Positions 47,271 to 56,300 of a stretch of DNA of 64,000 nucleotides are shown one piece after another. Each line of letters starts with the position of its first letter. Position 1 is the stretch's first letter. This stretch comes from Photobacterium piscicola. Its GTDB lineage: Bacteria > Pseudomonadota > Gammaproteobacteria > Enterobacterales > Vibrionaceae. The stretch covers positions 558,001 through 622,000 of the forward strand of contig NZ_FUZI01000001.1 in the NCBI RefSeq assembly GCF_900166965.1, in the 5' to 3' direction. The notes below the pieces were generated by a model. That model had not been told where the DNA came from, did no database searches, and saw nothing but the letters and a program-made list of their open reading frames with translations. The position numbers and the translations under genes were made by a program.

Positions 47271-48457
47271 TGAAAAAGATTGCTTTTATTGTCGCGTTAA
47301 CCTTATCGGCCTCACTGCCATTATCAAATGCTTATGCAAGTGGTGGTCAGTTATCACAAGCGACAGCCAACAAGGTACAACGCGCTAATGACTTACAATT
47401 AAATGATAAGCTTACTCAAGCCATTGCACTGTTAATTGAAATGAACCCACGTTCTGCTTACGATAAAGCGTATGTGCAACGAATGCTGGGGGTGTTTTAT
47501 TGGCAGCAAGGGAAACAGTCACAAGCTATTTCTTTGTTAACAAAAGCAGTAAACAGTGGTTTGTTGCATGATGATCAAGCATGGACGACTGAACGCATGT
47601 TGGCTGATGTTTTGTTATCAGAAGCTAAATATAGCCAGGCGCTACCGCATTATTATAAGTTGACTAAAAATATTCCTGCTAAGCAAAAAGGGGATGAATT
47701 GTGGCTTCGGATTGCTCAAGCGCATTACCAGCAAGCACAATGGCAGCAAGTTTTAACAGCGATGAAGCATTATGATGGTTATCGTCTTAAAGACGCAATG
47801 TCACCGTTATCGATTAAGCTTGGGGCACAGTTACAACTTAAACAGTGGCAAGGTGCTTCGGCAACATTGAATCGTTTAATCGCACTTGAACCAAATAAGT
47901 TAATTTGGTGGCAGCAATTAGCCAGTATTCAAATGCGAACAGGTAAAAATGCGGATGCATTAGCGACATTAAAGTTAGCAAAATATCAAGGGGTGGCACT
48001 GAGTCAGCAAGATCTTAAAGTATTAGCGCAATTATATGCTCAGCGTGGTATTCCAGAACGTGCAGCGGAACAAATAGCCGCATTGAAAGATGCCAATAGT
48101 GATAAGACGTTATTAATTGAACAAGCTAATTACTGGCAAATGGCACGTGAATGGAATAAAGCTATCGCATTGTGGGCAGTAGTAGCGAATAAAGATAACC
48201 ATTATCGCTGGCAGTTATCACAATTGCTATTGCAAGAAGGACATTATCAACGAGCACTAACTGAGCTTAATCGTGTTAAACGTAAAGATAAACGCGCTGA
48301 TGTTGAATTAGCAAAGGTACGTATTTATTACAAATTGAATAAATTCGATCAAGCTATTATTCATGCTAAGCAAGCAAATAACATTCAGGCATCGTCTGCC
48401 GCCAAAAGTTGGATTAAATATTTAGACCAGATGCGACAGATGGATGTAAGCGCTTAA
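47270..48457 (+). CDS. TPR repeat protein of the TonB2 operon
   Basis: 395-residue exported protein: a signal peptide (to NAYA) followed by tandem TPR-like helices, for example RMLGVFYWQQGKQSQAISLL, ALPHYYKLTKNIPAK, QLASIQMRTGKNADALATLK, and AKVRIYYKLNKFDQAIIHAK. It is the sixth and last gene of the DUF3450-ttpC-exbB-exbD-tonB operon and probably a periplasmic scaffold for it; this role is inferred from position only. Confidence 0.88.
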   Translation: MKKIAFIVALTLSASLPLSNAYASGGQLSQATANKVQRANDLQLNDKLTQAIALLIEMNPRSAYDKAYVQRMLGVFYWQQGKQSQAISLLTKAVNSGLLHDDQAWTTERMLADVLLSEAKYSQALPHYYKLTKNIPAKQKGDELWLRIAQAHYQQAQWQQVLTAMKHYDGYRLKDAMSPLSIKLGAQLQLKQWQGASATLNRLIALEPNKLIWWQQLASIQMRTGKNADALATLKLAKYQGVALSQQDLKVLAQLYAQRGIPERAAEQIAALKDANSDKTLLIEQANYWQMAREWNKAIALWAVVANKDNHYRWQLSQLLLQEGHYQRALTELNRVKRKDKRADVELAKVRIYYKLNKFDQAIIHAKQANNIQASSAAKSWIKYLDQMRQMDVSA

Positions 48458-48493
48458 TAGCTAGTGCAATAAACTAATAAGGTATTATTTTAG

Positions 48494-48522
48494 AAAAGCG
48501 AGTTATTAAGCTCGCTTTTTTT
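48494..48522 (+). terminator. Terminator of the TonB2 operon
   Basis: AAAAGCGAG pairs with CTCGCTTTT around an eight-base loop, followed by T. Confidence 0.9.
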
Positions 48523-48690
48523 ATATAGAACAGAAGCTTCTTTCTCAGAAATATCATTAACTCTTCAATAAATATACACTCAAAGCATAGTTATTTAGTG
48601 CTACTATTTACATAGGCATATAGTATACTTGTGCGCATAAAAATCGTCATTGGCTGACATTTCGTTGTGTTATTATTTTAGGTTAGATAA

Positions 48691-50340
48691 ATGAAGCGTT
48701 CTTCTTCTATTTTTAATAAAGAATTAAATTATAATATATTGGTTTTTTTTATTGCTATATATTTTGGGATTGTCTTAAATATTCCACTATGGCAAAAGTT
48801 TTATGAAATACTATCAAAACTAGAAATCGTGAGTGTGGGTTTTATAATATCACTGCCTATCTTTCTTATTGCTGCGCTTAACATTATTTTTCAACTTTTA
48901 GCGTGGCCTTATATTGGGCGTTTATTGTTTAGTGTTCTTACCTTTATTTCAGCTATAACAGCTTATGCATCCTATCATTATGGGATTATTTTTGATTATG
49001 GAATGATGGAGAATATATTTGAAACCAATAGTGGTGAGGCACTTTCTTATCTAAGTTTATCTGGTTTTATAACTATTTTCATTCTTGGTATTATTCCTTG
49101 TTTATTTATTATAGCTATAAAGGTAAAGAAGCAATCTTTTATTAAAACATTTGTAATATATAAAATAATATCCATTGTTGCATCTATTATTGTTATTGTA
49201 TTAATTGCTGCCTTCTTCTACAAAGACTATGCGTCTGTAGGGCGTAATAATAAATATCTTAATCGAGTAATTAACCCGTCATATGTTTATACTGGTATTA
49301 AATATATTGATCGAACTTATTTAACTAAACCTATCCCTTATCAACACATTGGCACTGATGCTAAGTTGGTAACGGCAACAACATCTAATGGTAAACCGAC
49401 GTTGTTTGTGTTTGTTCTTGGTGAAACCGCACGCTCTCAAAATTATCAAGCAAATGGCTATGAGCGCCCAACGAATCGATATACTCAGCCTGATAATATG
49501 ATTTCATTTAAAAATGTATCATCTTGTGGCACCGCTACAGCAGTCTCTGTTCCTTGTATGTTCTCTGCAATGAATCGCAGTAACTATAAAAAAGCGATTG
49601 CCTATAACCAAGATACATTTATTGACATTCTGCATCGCGCTGGCATTTCGATGTTGTGGAAAGAAAACGATGGCGGAGATAAAGGCGCAGGTGATCGTAT
49701 TCAAAAAATAACCTTGAATCATAGTACTGAAGATCCATTATGTGATGGTGAATCATGCCTTGATATGGCGCTATTGAATAATTTCGATCAAGAAGTGGCG
49801 AATATGAAGGGCAGCAAGTTTATTACGCTACATATAATGGGAAGTCACGGACCAACATATTATAAACGTTACCCTAAAGATCGCGCATTTTTTAAGCCGG
49901 ACTGTCAACGTGCTGATATTGAAAACTGCACTAAAGAACAAATAGTAAATAGCTATGATAATACAATTTTGTATACCGATTATATGATCAGTCAATTGAT
50001 CCAAAAGTTAAAAGGTTACAGTGATAAATATAATACAGCGTTGTTTTATATTTCAGACCATGGTGAATCACTAGGTGAGGGCGGTTTATATTTACATGGC
50101 ACACCTTATAGTTTAGCGCCTAAATACCAAACAACTGTGCCAATGATGGTGTGGTTCTCTAACGGTTTTACTCAAGATCGCGGATTAAATCTAACTTGCC
50201 TTAAAAGCCTTGCCACTAACGCGAAGCAAGGGGATTATTCACAAGATAATGTCTTTAGTTCCATGTTAGGTATTATGAATGTGAAGACGTCTGTTTATAA
50301 ACCGAAGCAAGATATTTTCCGTCAATGTCGTACTAATTAG
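48691..50340 (+). CDS. Phosphoethanolamine transferase (EptA-like)
   Basis: 549-residue inner membrane enzyme with five N-terminal membrane helices and a periplasmic sulfatase-like domain. Catalytic features are FVLGETARSQNYQANGYERPTN, the nucleophile Thr in SSCGTATAVSVPCMFSAMN, LHIMGSHGPTYYKRYP and ISDHGESLGEGGLYLHGTPY. It transfers phosphoethanolamine from phosphatidylethanolamine to lipid A, as in EptA, which lowers susceptibility to cationic peptides. It is monocistronic, with a terminator at 50370. No PmrAB-like pair is adjacent. Confidence 0.88.
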   Translation: MKRSSSIFNKELNYNILVFFIAIYFGIVLNIPLWQKFYEILSKLEIVSVGFIISLPIFLIAALNIIFQLLAWPYIGRLLFSVLTFISAITAYASYHYGIIFDYGMMENIFETNSGEALSYLSLSGFITIFILGIIPCLFIIAIKVKKQSFIKTFVIYKIISIVASIIVIVLIAAFFYKDYASVGRNNKYLNRVINPSYVYTGIKYIDRTYLTKPIPYQHIGTDAKLVTATTSNGKPTLFVFVLGETARSQNYQANGYERPTNRYTQPDNMISFKNVSSCGTATAVSVPCMFSAMNRSNYKKAIAYNQDTFIDILHRAGISMLWKENDGGDKGAGDRIQKITLNHSTEDPLCDGESCLDMALLNNFDQEVANMKGSKFITLHIMGSHGPTYYKRYPKDRAFFKPDCQRADIENCTKEQIVNSYDNTILYTDYMISQLIQKLKGYSDKYNTALFYISDHGESLGEGGLYLHGTPYSLAPKYQTTVPMMVWFSNGFTQDRGLNLTCLKSLATNAKQGDYSQDNVFSSMLGIMNVKTSVYKPKQDIFRQCRTN

Positions 50341-50369
50341 ACAGTTTATATGGATCAACGTTAAATATT

Positions 50370-50407
50370 ACCCCTAATGAACTTTTATTAGGGGTTTATT
50401 TTTTTAT
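50370..50407 (+). terminator. Rho-independent terminator after the transferase
   Basis: ACCCCTAATGA and TTATTAGGGGT form the stem, followed by TTATTTTTTT. Confidence 0.85.
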
Positions 50408-50419
50408 AGCCTTTATTAT

Positions 50420-50514
50420 CCTCGCACCTCGCACCTCGCACCTCGCACCTCGCACCTCGCACCTCGCACCTCGCACCTCGCACCTCGCACCTCGCACCTC
50501 GCACCTCGCACCTC
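50420..50514. repeat. Heptanucleotide tandem repeat, CCTCGCA x 13.6
   Basis: Thirteen perfect copies of CCTCGCA plus a final CCTC, 95 bases without a single change. It lies between the transferase terminator and the Fur-like site of the metal-uptake operon. Such long perfect 7-mers are prone to slippage. Confidence 0.97.
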
Positions 50515-50563
50515 TATTTCGTAACGCGTTTCTAACCAACGTAAACAATGTAAATTGAATGCC

Positions 50564-50582
50564 AATAAGAACGATTATCAAT
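50564..50582. promoter_or_regulatory. Fur-box-like site upstream of the metal-uptake operon
   Basis: AATAAGAACGATTATCAAT agrees with 14 of 18 fixed positions of AATGATAAT-N-ATTATCATT (right arm 8 of 9). It is 32 bases before the PepSY gene start. Confidence 0.55.
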
Positions 50583-50613
50583 TAAATTATCATTATTCCA
50601 GTTACTCTTATGC

Positions 50614-51255
50614 ATGATGTTAGTGATGGTGTTAAAAAATAAAGCCGTGCAACTATGGGCGCGACGTTTACATATTTATATTTCAATGGCACTACTGCTG
50701 GTGGTGTTATTTTTTGCTATCACAGGCATTACATTAAATCGACCGCATCTTTTTGTTAGCCAATCACCAAATGTGGTTGAGCAACAACTTGTAATTCCTA
50801 ATGAGTTATTAGCGTCAGAAAAAGGGCCTTTTGCACCAAATCGCTCTGCATTAATAGCATATCTTGCCAAGCATGGTGAGGTTCGTGGAACACCGTCAGC
50901 TATAGATATTTTTACAGATATCGATGGTGATGAGTTAGTCGAAGGTGAAATTTCACTGGATTATAAAGGCCCTGGTTATAACGCCACGGTATTTATTGAT
51001 ATGACAACCGCACAAGCCACTATTGAAAGTACCCATTATGGTGTGATTGCAGTGCTTAATGATCTCCATAAAGGGCGTAATAGTGGTGAGGTTTGGCGCT
51101 GGTTTATTGATATTACTGCAGTATTAATGGTGTTGTTTGTTTTAACTGGCGTGTGCTTGTTGATCCCAAAAAAGAAAACTTTTCGTACTTCATTGAAATG
51201 GATGGGGTTGGGCTCTGTGGTGAGTTTACTGATTTATATTGTTGCTGTGCCATAA
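50614..51255 (+). CDS. PepSY-associated transmembrane protein
   Basis: 213-residue inner membrane protein with an N-terminal helix (YISMALLLVVLFFAITGITLN), a periplasmic PepSY-like domain, and two C-terminal helices (ITAVLMVLFVLTGVCLLI, GLGSVVSLLIYIVAVP). LHKGRNSGEVWRWFIDI is characteristic of the PepSY-associated TM family. These proteins often accompany iron or haem uptake genes. It opens a run of same-strand genes leading to a metal ABC importer, and a Fur-like site precedes it. Two adjacent ATGs (50614, 50617) could serve as the start. Confidence 0.82.
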   Translation: MMLVMVLKNKAVQLWARRLHIYISMALLLVVLFFAITGITLNRPHLFVSQSPNVVEQQLVIPNELLASEKGPFAPNRSALIAYLAKHGEVRGTPSAIDIFTDIDGDELVEGEISLDYKGPGYNATVFIDMTTAQATIESTHYGVIAVLNDLHKGRNSGEVWRWFIDITAVLMVLFVLTGVCLLIPKKKTFRTSLKWMGLGSVVSLLIYIVAVP

Positions 51256-51292
51256 GCCAGTATTTGATTGTCGATTTTATTGAAGGTTCATT

Positions 51293-51817
51293 ATGACCGT
51301 GTTTCACATCATCAAAAAACCATTATTGGTCGCGTTATTGTTAACACCATTGGCCAGTGCAATAGCTAAACCCGTACCGGAAGCAGCACAACTAGAAGTG
51401 AATTTTGCGCTACCGGCTATTGATACCACCATGTATGCCCGTCCTTATGTTGCGGTTTGGATCGAAGATCAACAGCGTAAACCCGTACGTACAGTGCAGT
51501 TATGGGTCGGTAAAGATGAGTGGTTAAAAGATTTACGCAGCTGGTGGCGAAAAGTCGGTCGTTATGATCGTGAGTTAGTTGATGCGGTAACGTCAGCCAC
51601 CCGTCCTGCTGGTGAATATAAATTTGTCTGGGATGGTTTAAATGATAAAGGCCAACGTGTTGAACAAGGTAATTACATTTTCTACGTTGAAGTTGTGCGT
51701 GAACATGGTGGTCGCAACTATTTACGACAAAAAATTGAGCTAGGCGAAAACGCGTTTAGCCATGTTATTGCACCGACAGAAGAAACAGGTGCTATTCAAC
51801 TTAATTATAAACTTTGA
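51293..51817 (+). CDS. DUF2271 family periplasmic protein
   Basis: 174-residue exported protein (signal peptide ends near ASAIAKP) with the DUF2271 pattern: YARPYVAVWIEDQQRKPVRTVQLW, then WLKDLRSWWRKVGR, and AGEYKFVWDGLNDKGQRVEQGNYIFYVEV, an FlgD-like Ig fold. It commonly accompanies PepSY-TM proteins. Function unproven. Thirty-seven bases follow the PepSY gene. Confidence 0.85.
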   Translation: MTVFHIIKKPLLVALLLTPLASAIAKPVPEAAQLEVNFALPAIDTTMYARPYVAVWIEDQQRKPVRTVQLWVGKDEWLKDLRSWWRKVGRYDRELVDAVTSATRPAGEYKFVWDGLNDKGQRVEQGNYIFYVEVVREHGGRNYLRQKIELGENAFSHVIAPTEETGAIQLNYKL

Positions 51818-51831
51818 GTAATAGTAACGTT

Positions 51832-52665
51832 ATGAAAAATAATAAAATAAAAGCGTTTTCTCTGGCATGTGCGGTGATTGCAGGCTTAACGGTATCAGCA
51901 ACAGCAAATGCACACCCTCGTTGGATATTACCTTCACATTTTACCGTATCAAAAGAGGGGGGGGATTGGTTATCTTTTGATGTTACCGCTTCACATGGCA
52001 CGTTTGTTTATGATAAGCCAGCAAGTACAGAAACAGCTGAAGTGATCATGCCTGATGGGCGTAATGAGCGTCCTAATTTTACTATTCGTGGTAAACGTCG
52101 TGCTATTTTTGATTTTTACTTTGAAGAGCAAGGCACACATAAAATTCAAGTAAATCAGACGCCAGTATATTTTACTCAATACAAAGCGGGTCGTCGTGAC
52201 ACTGTGAAATGGATCGCAGCTAATAAAGTTGAGCGTGATGCTGTATTACCACCAAAATCACGTGACGTTGTCACTCAAGTGGGTTACACCCGTGCTGAAA
52301 CATACGTAACCGTAGGTAAGCCAAGCACTAAGGCAATGGAGATTACGGGCAAATATTTAGAGTTGCTTCCGATCACTCACCCAGCCGATATTATTGAGGG
52401 TGAGCCAGTGACATTCCAATTTTACTTTAATGGTAAACCACAAGCAGGCGTTGTAGCGGAAGTAACCCGTGAAGGAACGTTATACCGTAATCATCAACAA
52501 CAGATTGATGTTATCAGTGATAAAGACGGTAAGGTGACTTTCACACCTGAAATTGCGGGTCGATATATTATGAAAGCGAACTACCGCGGTGATGTTGCTA
52601 ATAACCCAATGGTAGATACTGCTAACGTTAACGTGCATATCACTTTTGAAGCATCGCTACACTAA
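51832..52665 (+). CDS. DUF4198 family periplasmic protein
   Basis: 277-residue exported protein: signal peptide ending TANA, then HPRWILPSHFTVSKEGGDWLSFDVTASH, the DUF4198 signature, and a C-terminal Ig-like part with GEPVTFQFYFNGKPQAGVVAEV and DKDGKVTFTPEIAGRYIMKANYRG. DUF4198 proteins are often linked with metal (nickel, cobalt, iron) import. The frame opens at a TTG (51814) that overlaps the previous gene, but the ATG at 51832 fits the signal peptide. Confidence 0.85.
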   Translation: MKNNKIKAFSLACAVIAGLTVSATANAHPRWILPSHFTVSKEGGDWLSFDVTASHGTFVYDKPASTETAEVIMPDGRNERPNFTIRGKRRAIFDFYFEEQGTHKIQVNQTPVYFTQYKAGRRDTVKWIAANKVERDAVLPPKSRDVVTQVGYTRAETYVTVGKPSTKAMEITGKYLELLPITHPADIIEGEPVTFQFYFNGKPQAGVVAEVTREGTLYRNHQQQIDVISDKDGKVTFTPEIAGRYIMKANYRGDVANNPMVDTANVNVHITFEASLH

Positions 52666-52763
52666 CTATTTATCAATGTGCTGTTTCTGATCTAGATACA
52701 GCACGTTACCTTTACCCACAATGTGTAACCTACACCCACTACATGGGCAGGTTTGAGGTTGTT

Positions 52764-53087
52764 ATGAAAAAGCAGTTACCGATGATCACGTTATCAATCT
52801 TAACGTTAGGATTATTTTCAAGTGCCGCTCATGCACATTTTCCATTAATGAGTTGTTGGTTTGAAAGCGATAAAGTGGCATGTGAAACTGGCTACAGTGA
52901 TGGCAGTAAAGCAGTTGATTACAACGTTAATATGTATGATTACGATGATAATTTGATTGCTAAAGTAAACACCGATAAACGTTCTATTGCTGAATTTTCT
53001 AAACCTGAAACTGATTTCTATTTAGTGTTTGATTCCGGGCATGAAAGTCCAGTAGAAGTCGATGTTGTTGAGATTAAAGAAAAATGA
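52764..53087 (+). CDS. Small exported hypothetical protein, 107 residues
   Basis: Signal peptide (MKKQLPMITLSILTLGLFSS to AHA) followed by about 80 residues with two cysteines (SCWF, VACETGYSDG), suggesting a disulfide. Its composition resembles a beta-rich metal-operon accessory protein, but I do not recognise the family. The ATG at 52764 has GAGG ahead of it and is preferred to 52743. Overlaps the next gene by four bases. Confidence 0.65.
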   Translation: MKKQLPMITLSILTLGLFSSAAHAHFPLMSCWFESDKVACETGYSDGSKAVDYNVNMYDYDDNLIAKVNTDKRSIAEFSKPETDFYLVFDSGHESPVEVDVVEIKEK

Positions 53088-53668
53088 TCCGCCAAGCCGT
53101 ATCTTCAGATAATGGCAGTAAGGAAGGGAAATGGGTTGGCGGTATTATCGTTTCTATCCTGTTACTTGCCACGGTGTTGTTACCGTATCACCAAAATAAA
53201 ACAAAAATACAACCATTGGATGCTCATCAAATTGCGGTCACTGAGTTAAGTTCAGAAGAACTCGCGATGGTAGCTGAGTTGCGTTTGGCACATGAAGAAA
53301 TTCGGAATTTACATCAAGATAGCCGTGAATTTGAACATCAGAATCATTGGCCAAATATGGCTGAGTTATCTGAATTATGGTTAGCGCCATTTATTGAAGA
53401 TAAAAGTTGGGAGCGTAAAGGCCGTCATCAGTGGCAGCATATTAATGACGCAATTTATCAAGGTTTGCGCCGTGACAATCAGGGGGCATCTTCCGTTATT
53501 CTTAATAGCAGTCGCCCTGAACCTGATATTTGGTTGGCTCTTTCTAAACAGACAACACCACTGTTCACTAACAATGATGGTGCTTTTGAACCGCAACAAT
53601 TGATTGATCAAGGTTGGACACAGATTGTGTTTAATCACGACAGTAATAAACAAGCGTTAGCGCATTAA
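53084..53668 (+). CDS. DUF6162-like membrane-anchored protein
   Basis: 194-residue protein with one N-terminal membrane helix (VGGIIVSILLLATVLLPY) and a periplasmic domain rich in acidic and aromatic residues (LAHEEIRNLHQDSREFEHQNHWPNMAEL, WLALSKQTTPLF). I believe it is DUF6162, a family seen beside metal ABC importers, but this is from memory. It is coupled to the preceding gene and lies 69 bases before the binding-protein gene. Confidence 0.6.
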   Translation: MIRQAVSSDNGSKEGKWVGGIIVSILLLATVLLPYHQNKTKIQPLDAHQIAVTELSSEELAMVAELRLAHEEIRNLHQDSREFEHQNHWPNMAELSELWLAPFIEDKSWERKGRHQWQHINDAIYQGLRRDNQGASSVILNSSRPEPDIWLALSKQTTPLFTNNDGAFEPQQLIDQGWTQIVFNHDSNKQALAH

Positions 53669-53737
53669 CCTCTTTTGTTTTACTTATCGTGTATTGCTTG
53701 CGGTGTATTCATTTCTTAACATTGAAGTAAAAATATT

Positions 53738-54646
53738 ATGAAAATAGTCATTAAAACAGCATTAACAGCTGTTGCATTATTCGCAAGCTTTTCGAGTATT
53801 GCCGCTGAAAAATTAACTATCGGTATCACATTGCAGCCTTATTATAGTTACGTTAAAGCGGTCGTTGGCGATAAGGCCGATATTCTTCCTCTAGTTGATG
53901 CAGGTTTTAATCCGCATAACTATTTACCACAACCTAATGATTTACGTCGTTTAAAACAAATGGATGTAATTGTTGTAAATGGTATTGGTCACGATGACTT
54001 TGCTCTGAAAGTGATTGATGCGGCTCAACGTGATGATTTAGTGGTTATTAAAGCCAACAATGATGTGCCGTTACTACCTGCAATGGGGCAGTCTGTAGGT
54101 GATGGTGCGGTAAACCCTCATACCTTTGTTGGTTTATCAACCACGATTCAAAAAGTGTATACCATTGCGAATAAGTTGGCTGAGCTTGATCCTGACAATG
54201 CTGCGGAATACCGAAAAAATGCCCGTAGTTATGCAAAAACATTTCGATTAATGAAACGTAAAGCCATGCTTGCACTTGGTGATTTAGATACTTCAGGAAT
54301 GAAAGTTGCGACAACGCATAATGCTTACGGTTATTTATTACAAGAATTTGGTGTTGATGTCGCGGCAGTGATTGAACCAGCACATGGTGTTGAACCCAGT
54401 GCGAGTCAATTACAAGAAACCATCGAAAAAATAAAGCAATCAGGTATTGATGTATTGTTTTATGAATTAAATATGCCTAATCGTTACGTCGACACCATAG
54501 AAAAAGCAACGGGAGTGAAGTTATACCGTTTTTCACATATGACGCACGGCGAATATGAAGCGAATAAAGTAGAAATTGAGATGCAGCAAAACTTAACCAC
54601 ATTAGTTGAAGCAATGCAATTTGCTGTTAGTAAGGATCAAGCATGA
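53738..54646 (+). CDS. Metal ABC transporter substrate-binding protein (TroA/ZnuA family)
   Basis: 302-residue periplasmic cluster A-I binding protein. After a signal peptide (to IAA) the metal histidines are visible: His60 in FNPHNYLPQPNDLRRL, His128 in VNPHTFVGLS and His194 in TTHNAYGYLLQEFG. The C-terminal acidic ligand is probably near DVLFYELNMPN. The His-rich loop of ZnuA is missing, so zinc is not certain; iron or manganese is possible, and the Fur-like site upstream of the operon favours iron. It overlaps the ATPase gene by four bases. Confidence 0.85.
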   Translation: MKIVIKTALTAVALFASFSSIAAEKLTIGITLQPYYSYVKAVVGDKADILPLVDAGFNPHNYLPQPNDLRRLKQMDVIVVNGIGHDDFALKVIDAAQRDDLVVIKANNDVPLLPAMGQSVGDGAVNPHTFVGLSTTIQKVYTIANKLAELDPDNAAEYRKNARSYAKTFRLMKRKAMLALGDLDTSGMKVATTHNAYGYLLQEFGVDVAAVIEPAHGVEPSASQLQETIEKIKQSGIDVLFYELNMPNRYVDTIEKATGVKLYRFSHMTHGEYEANKVEIEMQQNLTTLVEAMQFAVSKDQA

Positions 54647-55398
54647 GTTTTGGTCCTCGCATTGAGATTGCAAACCTTGAGCTGCAATACGGTGAAAACC
54701 ATATTTTATCTAACATCAACCATAGTTTTGAAGCAGGGCAATGCCATGTTGTGATGGGGCCTAATGGTGGTGGGAAAACATCGTTATTACGGTCAATTTT
54801 AGGTTTAACACCGTTCAAAGGCAACGTTGATATTTTATGGAATGATGCTGCCAATAATGGTAAACCCGGCTCCGTTGGTTATGTGCCGCAAAAAGCGATG
54901 TTTGAACAAAGTTTACCGTTAACAGTGATGGATTTTATTTTATTAAATTTAACCCGTTCTCCTTTGTTTTGGCGTAAACGTCAACAAGATAAGTTGTTTG
55001 CATTAAGCCAACTAGAACGTGTCGGTATGGCCAATCGTGCTGATCGACGCATGGGGCAATTATCTGGTGGTGAACAGCAACGGGTTTTGTTTGCTCAAGC
55101 GTTATTGGATGATCCTGATTTATTAGTGCTTGATGAACCGACAACGGGCATGGATGAGCAAGGAGTTCGTTATTTAGAATCATTAATTCATGAATTTGTT
55201 GCGCAAGGAAAAACTGTATTAGCGGTTCATCATGATGTAACCGCAGTTCGACGCCTTGATGCGCAAGTACATGTGGTTAATCGTATCGTTGTTGATTCTG
55301 GTCATCACTCTGAAGTGCTGGTTCCTGAAAAAATTGAACGGTTATTTAATCATTACAGTCATGCGCCAATTGTGGCAAATCAACACGAGGTTGCGTAA
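54643..55398 (+). CDS. Metal ABC transporter ATP-binding protein
   Basis: 251-residue ABC ATPase. Walker A is GPNGGGKTSLLRS, the Q loop is VPQKAMF, the signature is LSGGEQQRVLFAQALL, Walker B is LLVLDEPTTGMD and the H loop is VHHDVTAV. It powers import with the permease encoded next; their start and stop overlap by one base. Confidence 0.9.
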   Translation: MSFGPRIEIANLELQYGENHILSNINHSFEAGQCHVVMGPNGGGKTSLLRSILGLTPFKGNVDILWNDAANNGKPGSVGYVPQKAMFEQSLPLTVMDFILLNLTRSPLFWRKRQQDKLFALSQLERVGMANRADRRMGQLSGGEQQRVLFAQALLDDPDLLVLDEPTTGMDEQGVRYLESLIHEFVAQGKTVLAVHHDVTAVRRLDAQVHVVNRIVVDSGHHSEVLVPEKIERLFNHYSHAPIVANQHEVA

Positions 55399-56273
55399 TG
55401 GAGTTATTACGTCATTGGGCACAACTGGGGGTTGATGCGGGATTGTTAAGTGACAGCTTTTCATATGTCTTTATGGTTAATGCTATCGTTGCCGCACTGT
55501 TATTAGGTCCATTACTCGGAGGGTTGGGTACTTTAGTTATTGCTAAGCGACTAGCCTTTTTCTCTGAGGCAGTTGGTCACGCGGCATTAACAGGGATCGC
55601 ATTAGGAGTGTTATTAGGTGAACCGCCAGAAAATCCCTTTATCGGTTTATTTAGTTTTTGCATGATCTTCGCGTTACTGCTGCACTTTGTTCGTAATCGA
55701 ACTAATGTGCCTTACGATACGTTAGTCGGTGTATTTTTAGCATTAGCATTAGCCGTTGGTGCTGCATTATTGATGTATGTGGCGCGAAAAATCAATATTC
55801 ATATGTTAGAAAATGTTCTGTTTGGTTCAATTCTAACCGTAACAGATCAAGATTTATGGGTGTTATTAATAAGCTGTAGTTTAATTATTATGGTGCTCAT
55901 ACCAACATTTAACCGAATATTATTAACTTGTATCAGCCCTGACATTGCACGTATTCGAGGTTATAAAACGAATTTTTATGATTATCTGTTTGTGATCATG
56001 ATAACCCTCGTCACTATTGCATCCGTTAAAATTGTGGGGGCGGTGCTGGTCGGTGCTTTACTGCTTATTCCTGGTGCAACAGCACGTTTATTGACTAAAA
56101 ATATGGGTAGCTTTGTTTTGTTGTCATCGTTATTAGCGACCATAAGTTGTGTGATTGGTACTATTTTACCGATGGAGCTTAAATTACCTATTCCATCAGG
56201 AGCGGCAATTATTATTGTTGCTGCTACGTTCTTTTTAATCGCCACCTGTTACCGCATTGTTCGTAAAGGGTAG
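55398..56273 (+). CDS. Metal ABC transporter permease (ABC-3 family)
   Basis: 291-residue polytopic permease of the ABC-3 (ZnuB/MntB) family, with about eight membrane helices. The block LAFFSEAVGHAALTGIALGVLLG is typical, as is AVLVGALLLIPGATARLLTKN, the ATPase-contact and gate region. It completes the importer. Confidence 0.9.
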   Translation: MELLRHWAQLGVDAGLLSDSFSYVFMVNAIVAALLLGPLLGGLGTLVIAKRLAFFSEAVGHAALTGIALGVLLGEPPENPFIGLFSFCMIFALLLHFVRNRTNVPYDTLVGVFLALALAVGAALLMYVARKINIHMLENVLFGSILTVTDQDLWVLLISCSLIIMVLIPTFNRILLTCISPDIARIRGYKTNFYDYLFVIMITLVTIASVKIVGAVLVGALLLIPGATARLLTKNMGSFVLLSSLLATISCVIGTILPMELKLPIPSGAAIIIVAATFFLIATCYRIVRKG

Positions 56274-56300
56274 TTGCTGTATTTTGTTTAAGGAATCATC

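Noticed and set aside
50396..50581. Minus-strand frame with a GARCEVR repeat
   Set aside because: It is a product of the 7-base tandem repeat and has no ribosome binding site or conserved flanks.
54048..54383. 111-codon minus-strand frame within the metal-binding protein gene
   Set aside because: It lies wholly inside a well-supported gene on the other strand and has no recognisable domain.
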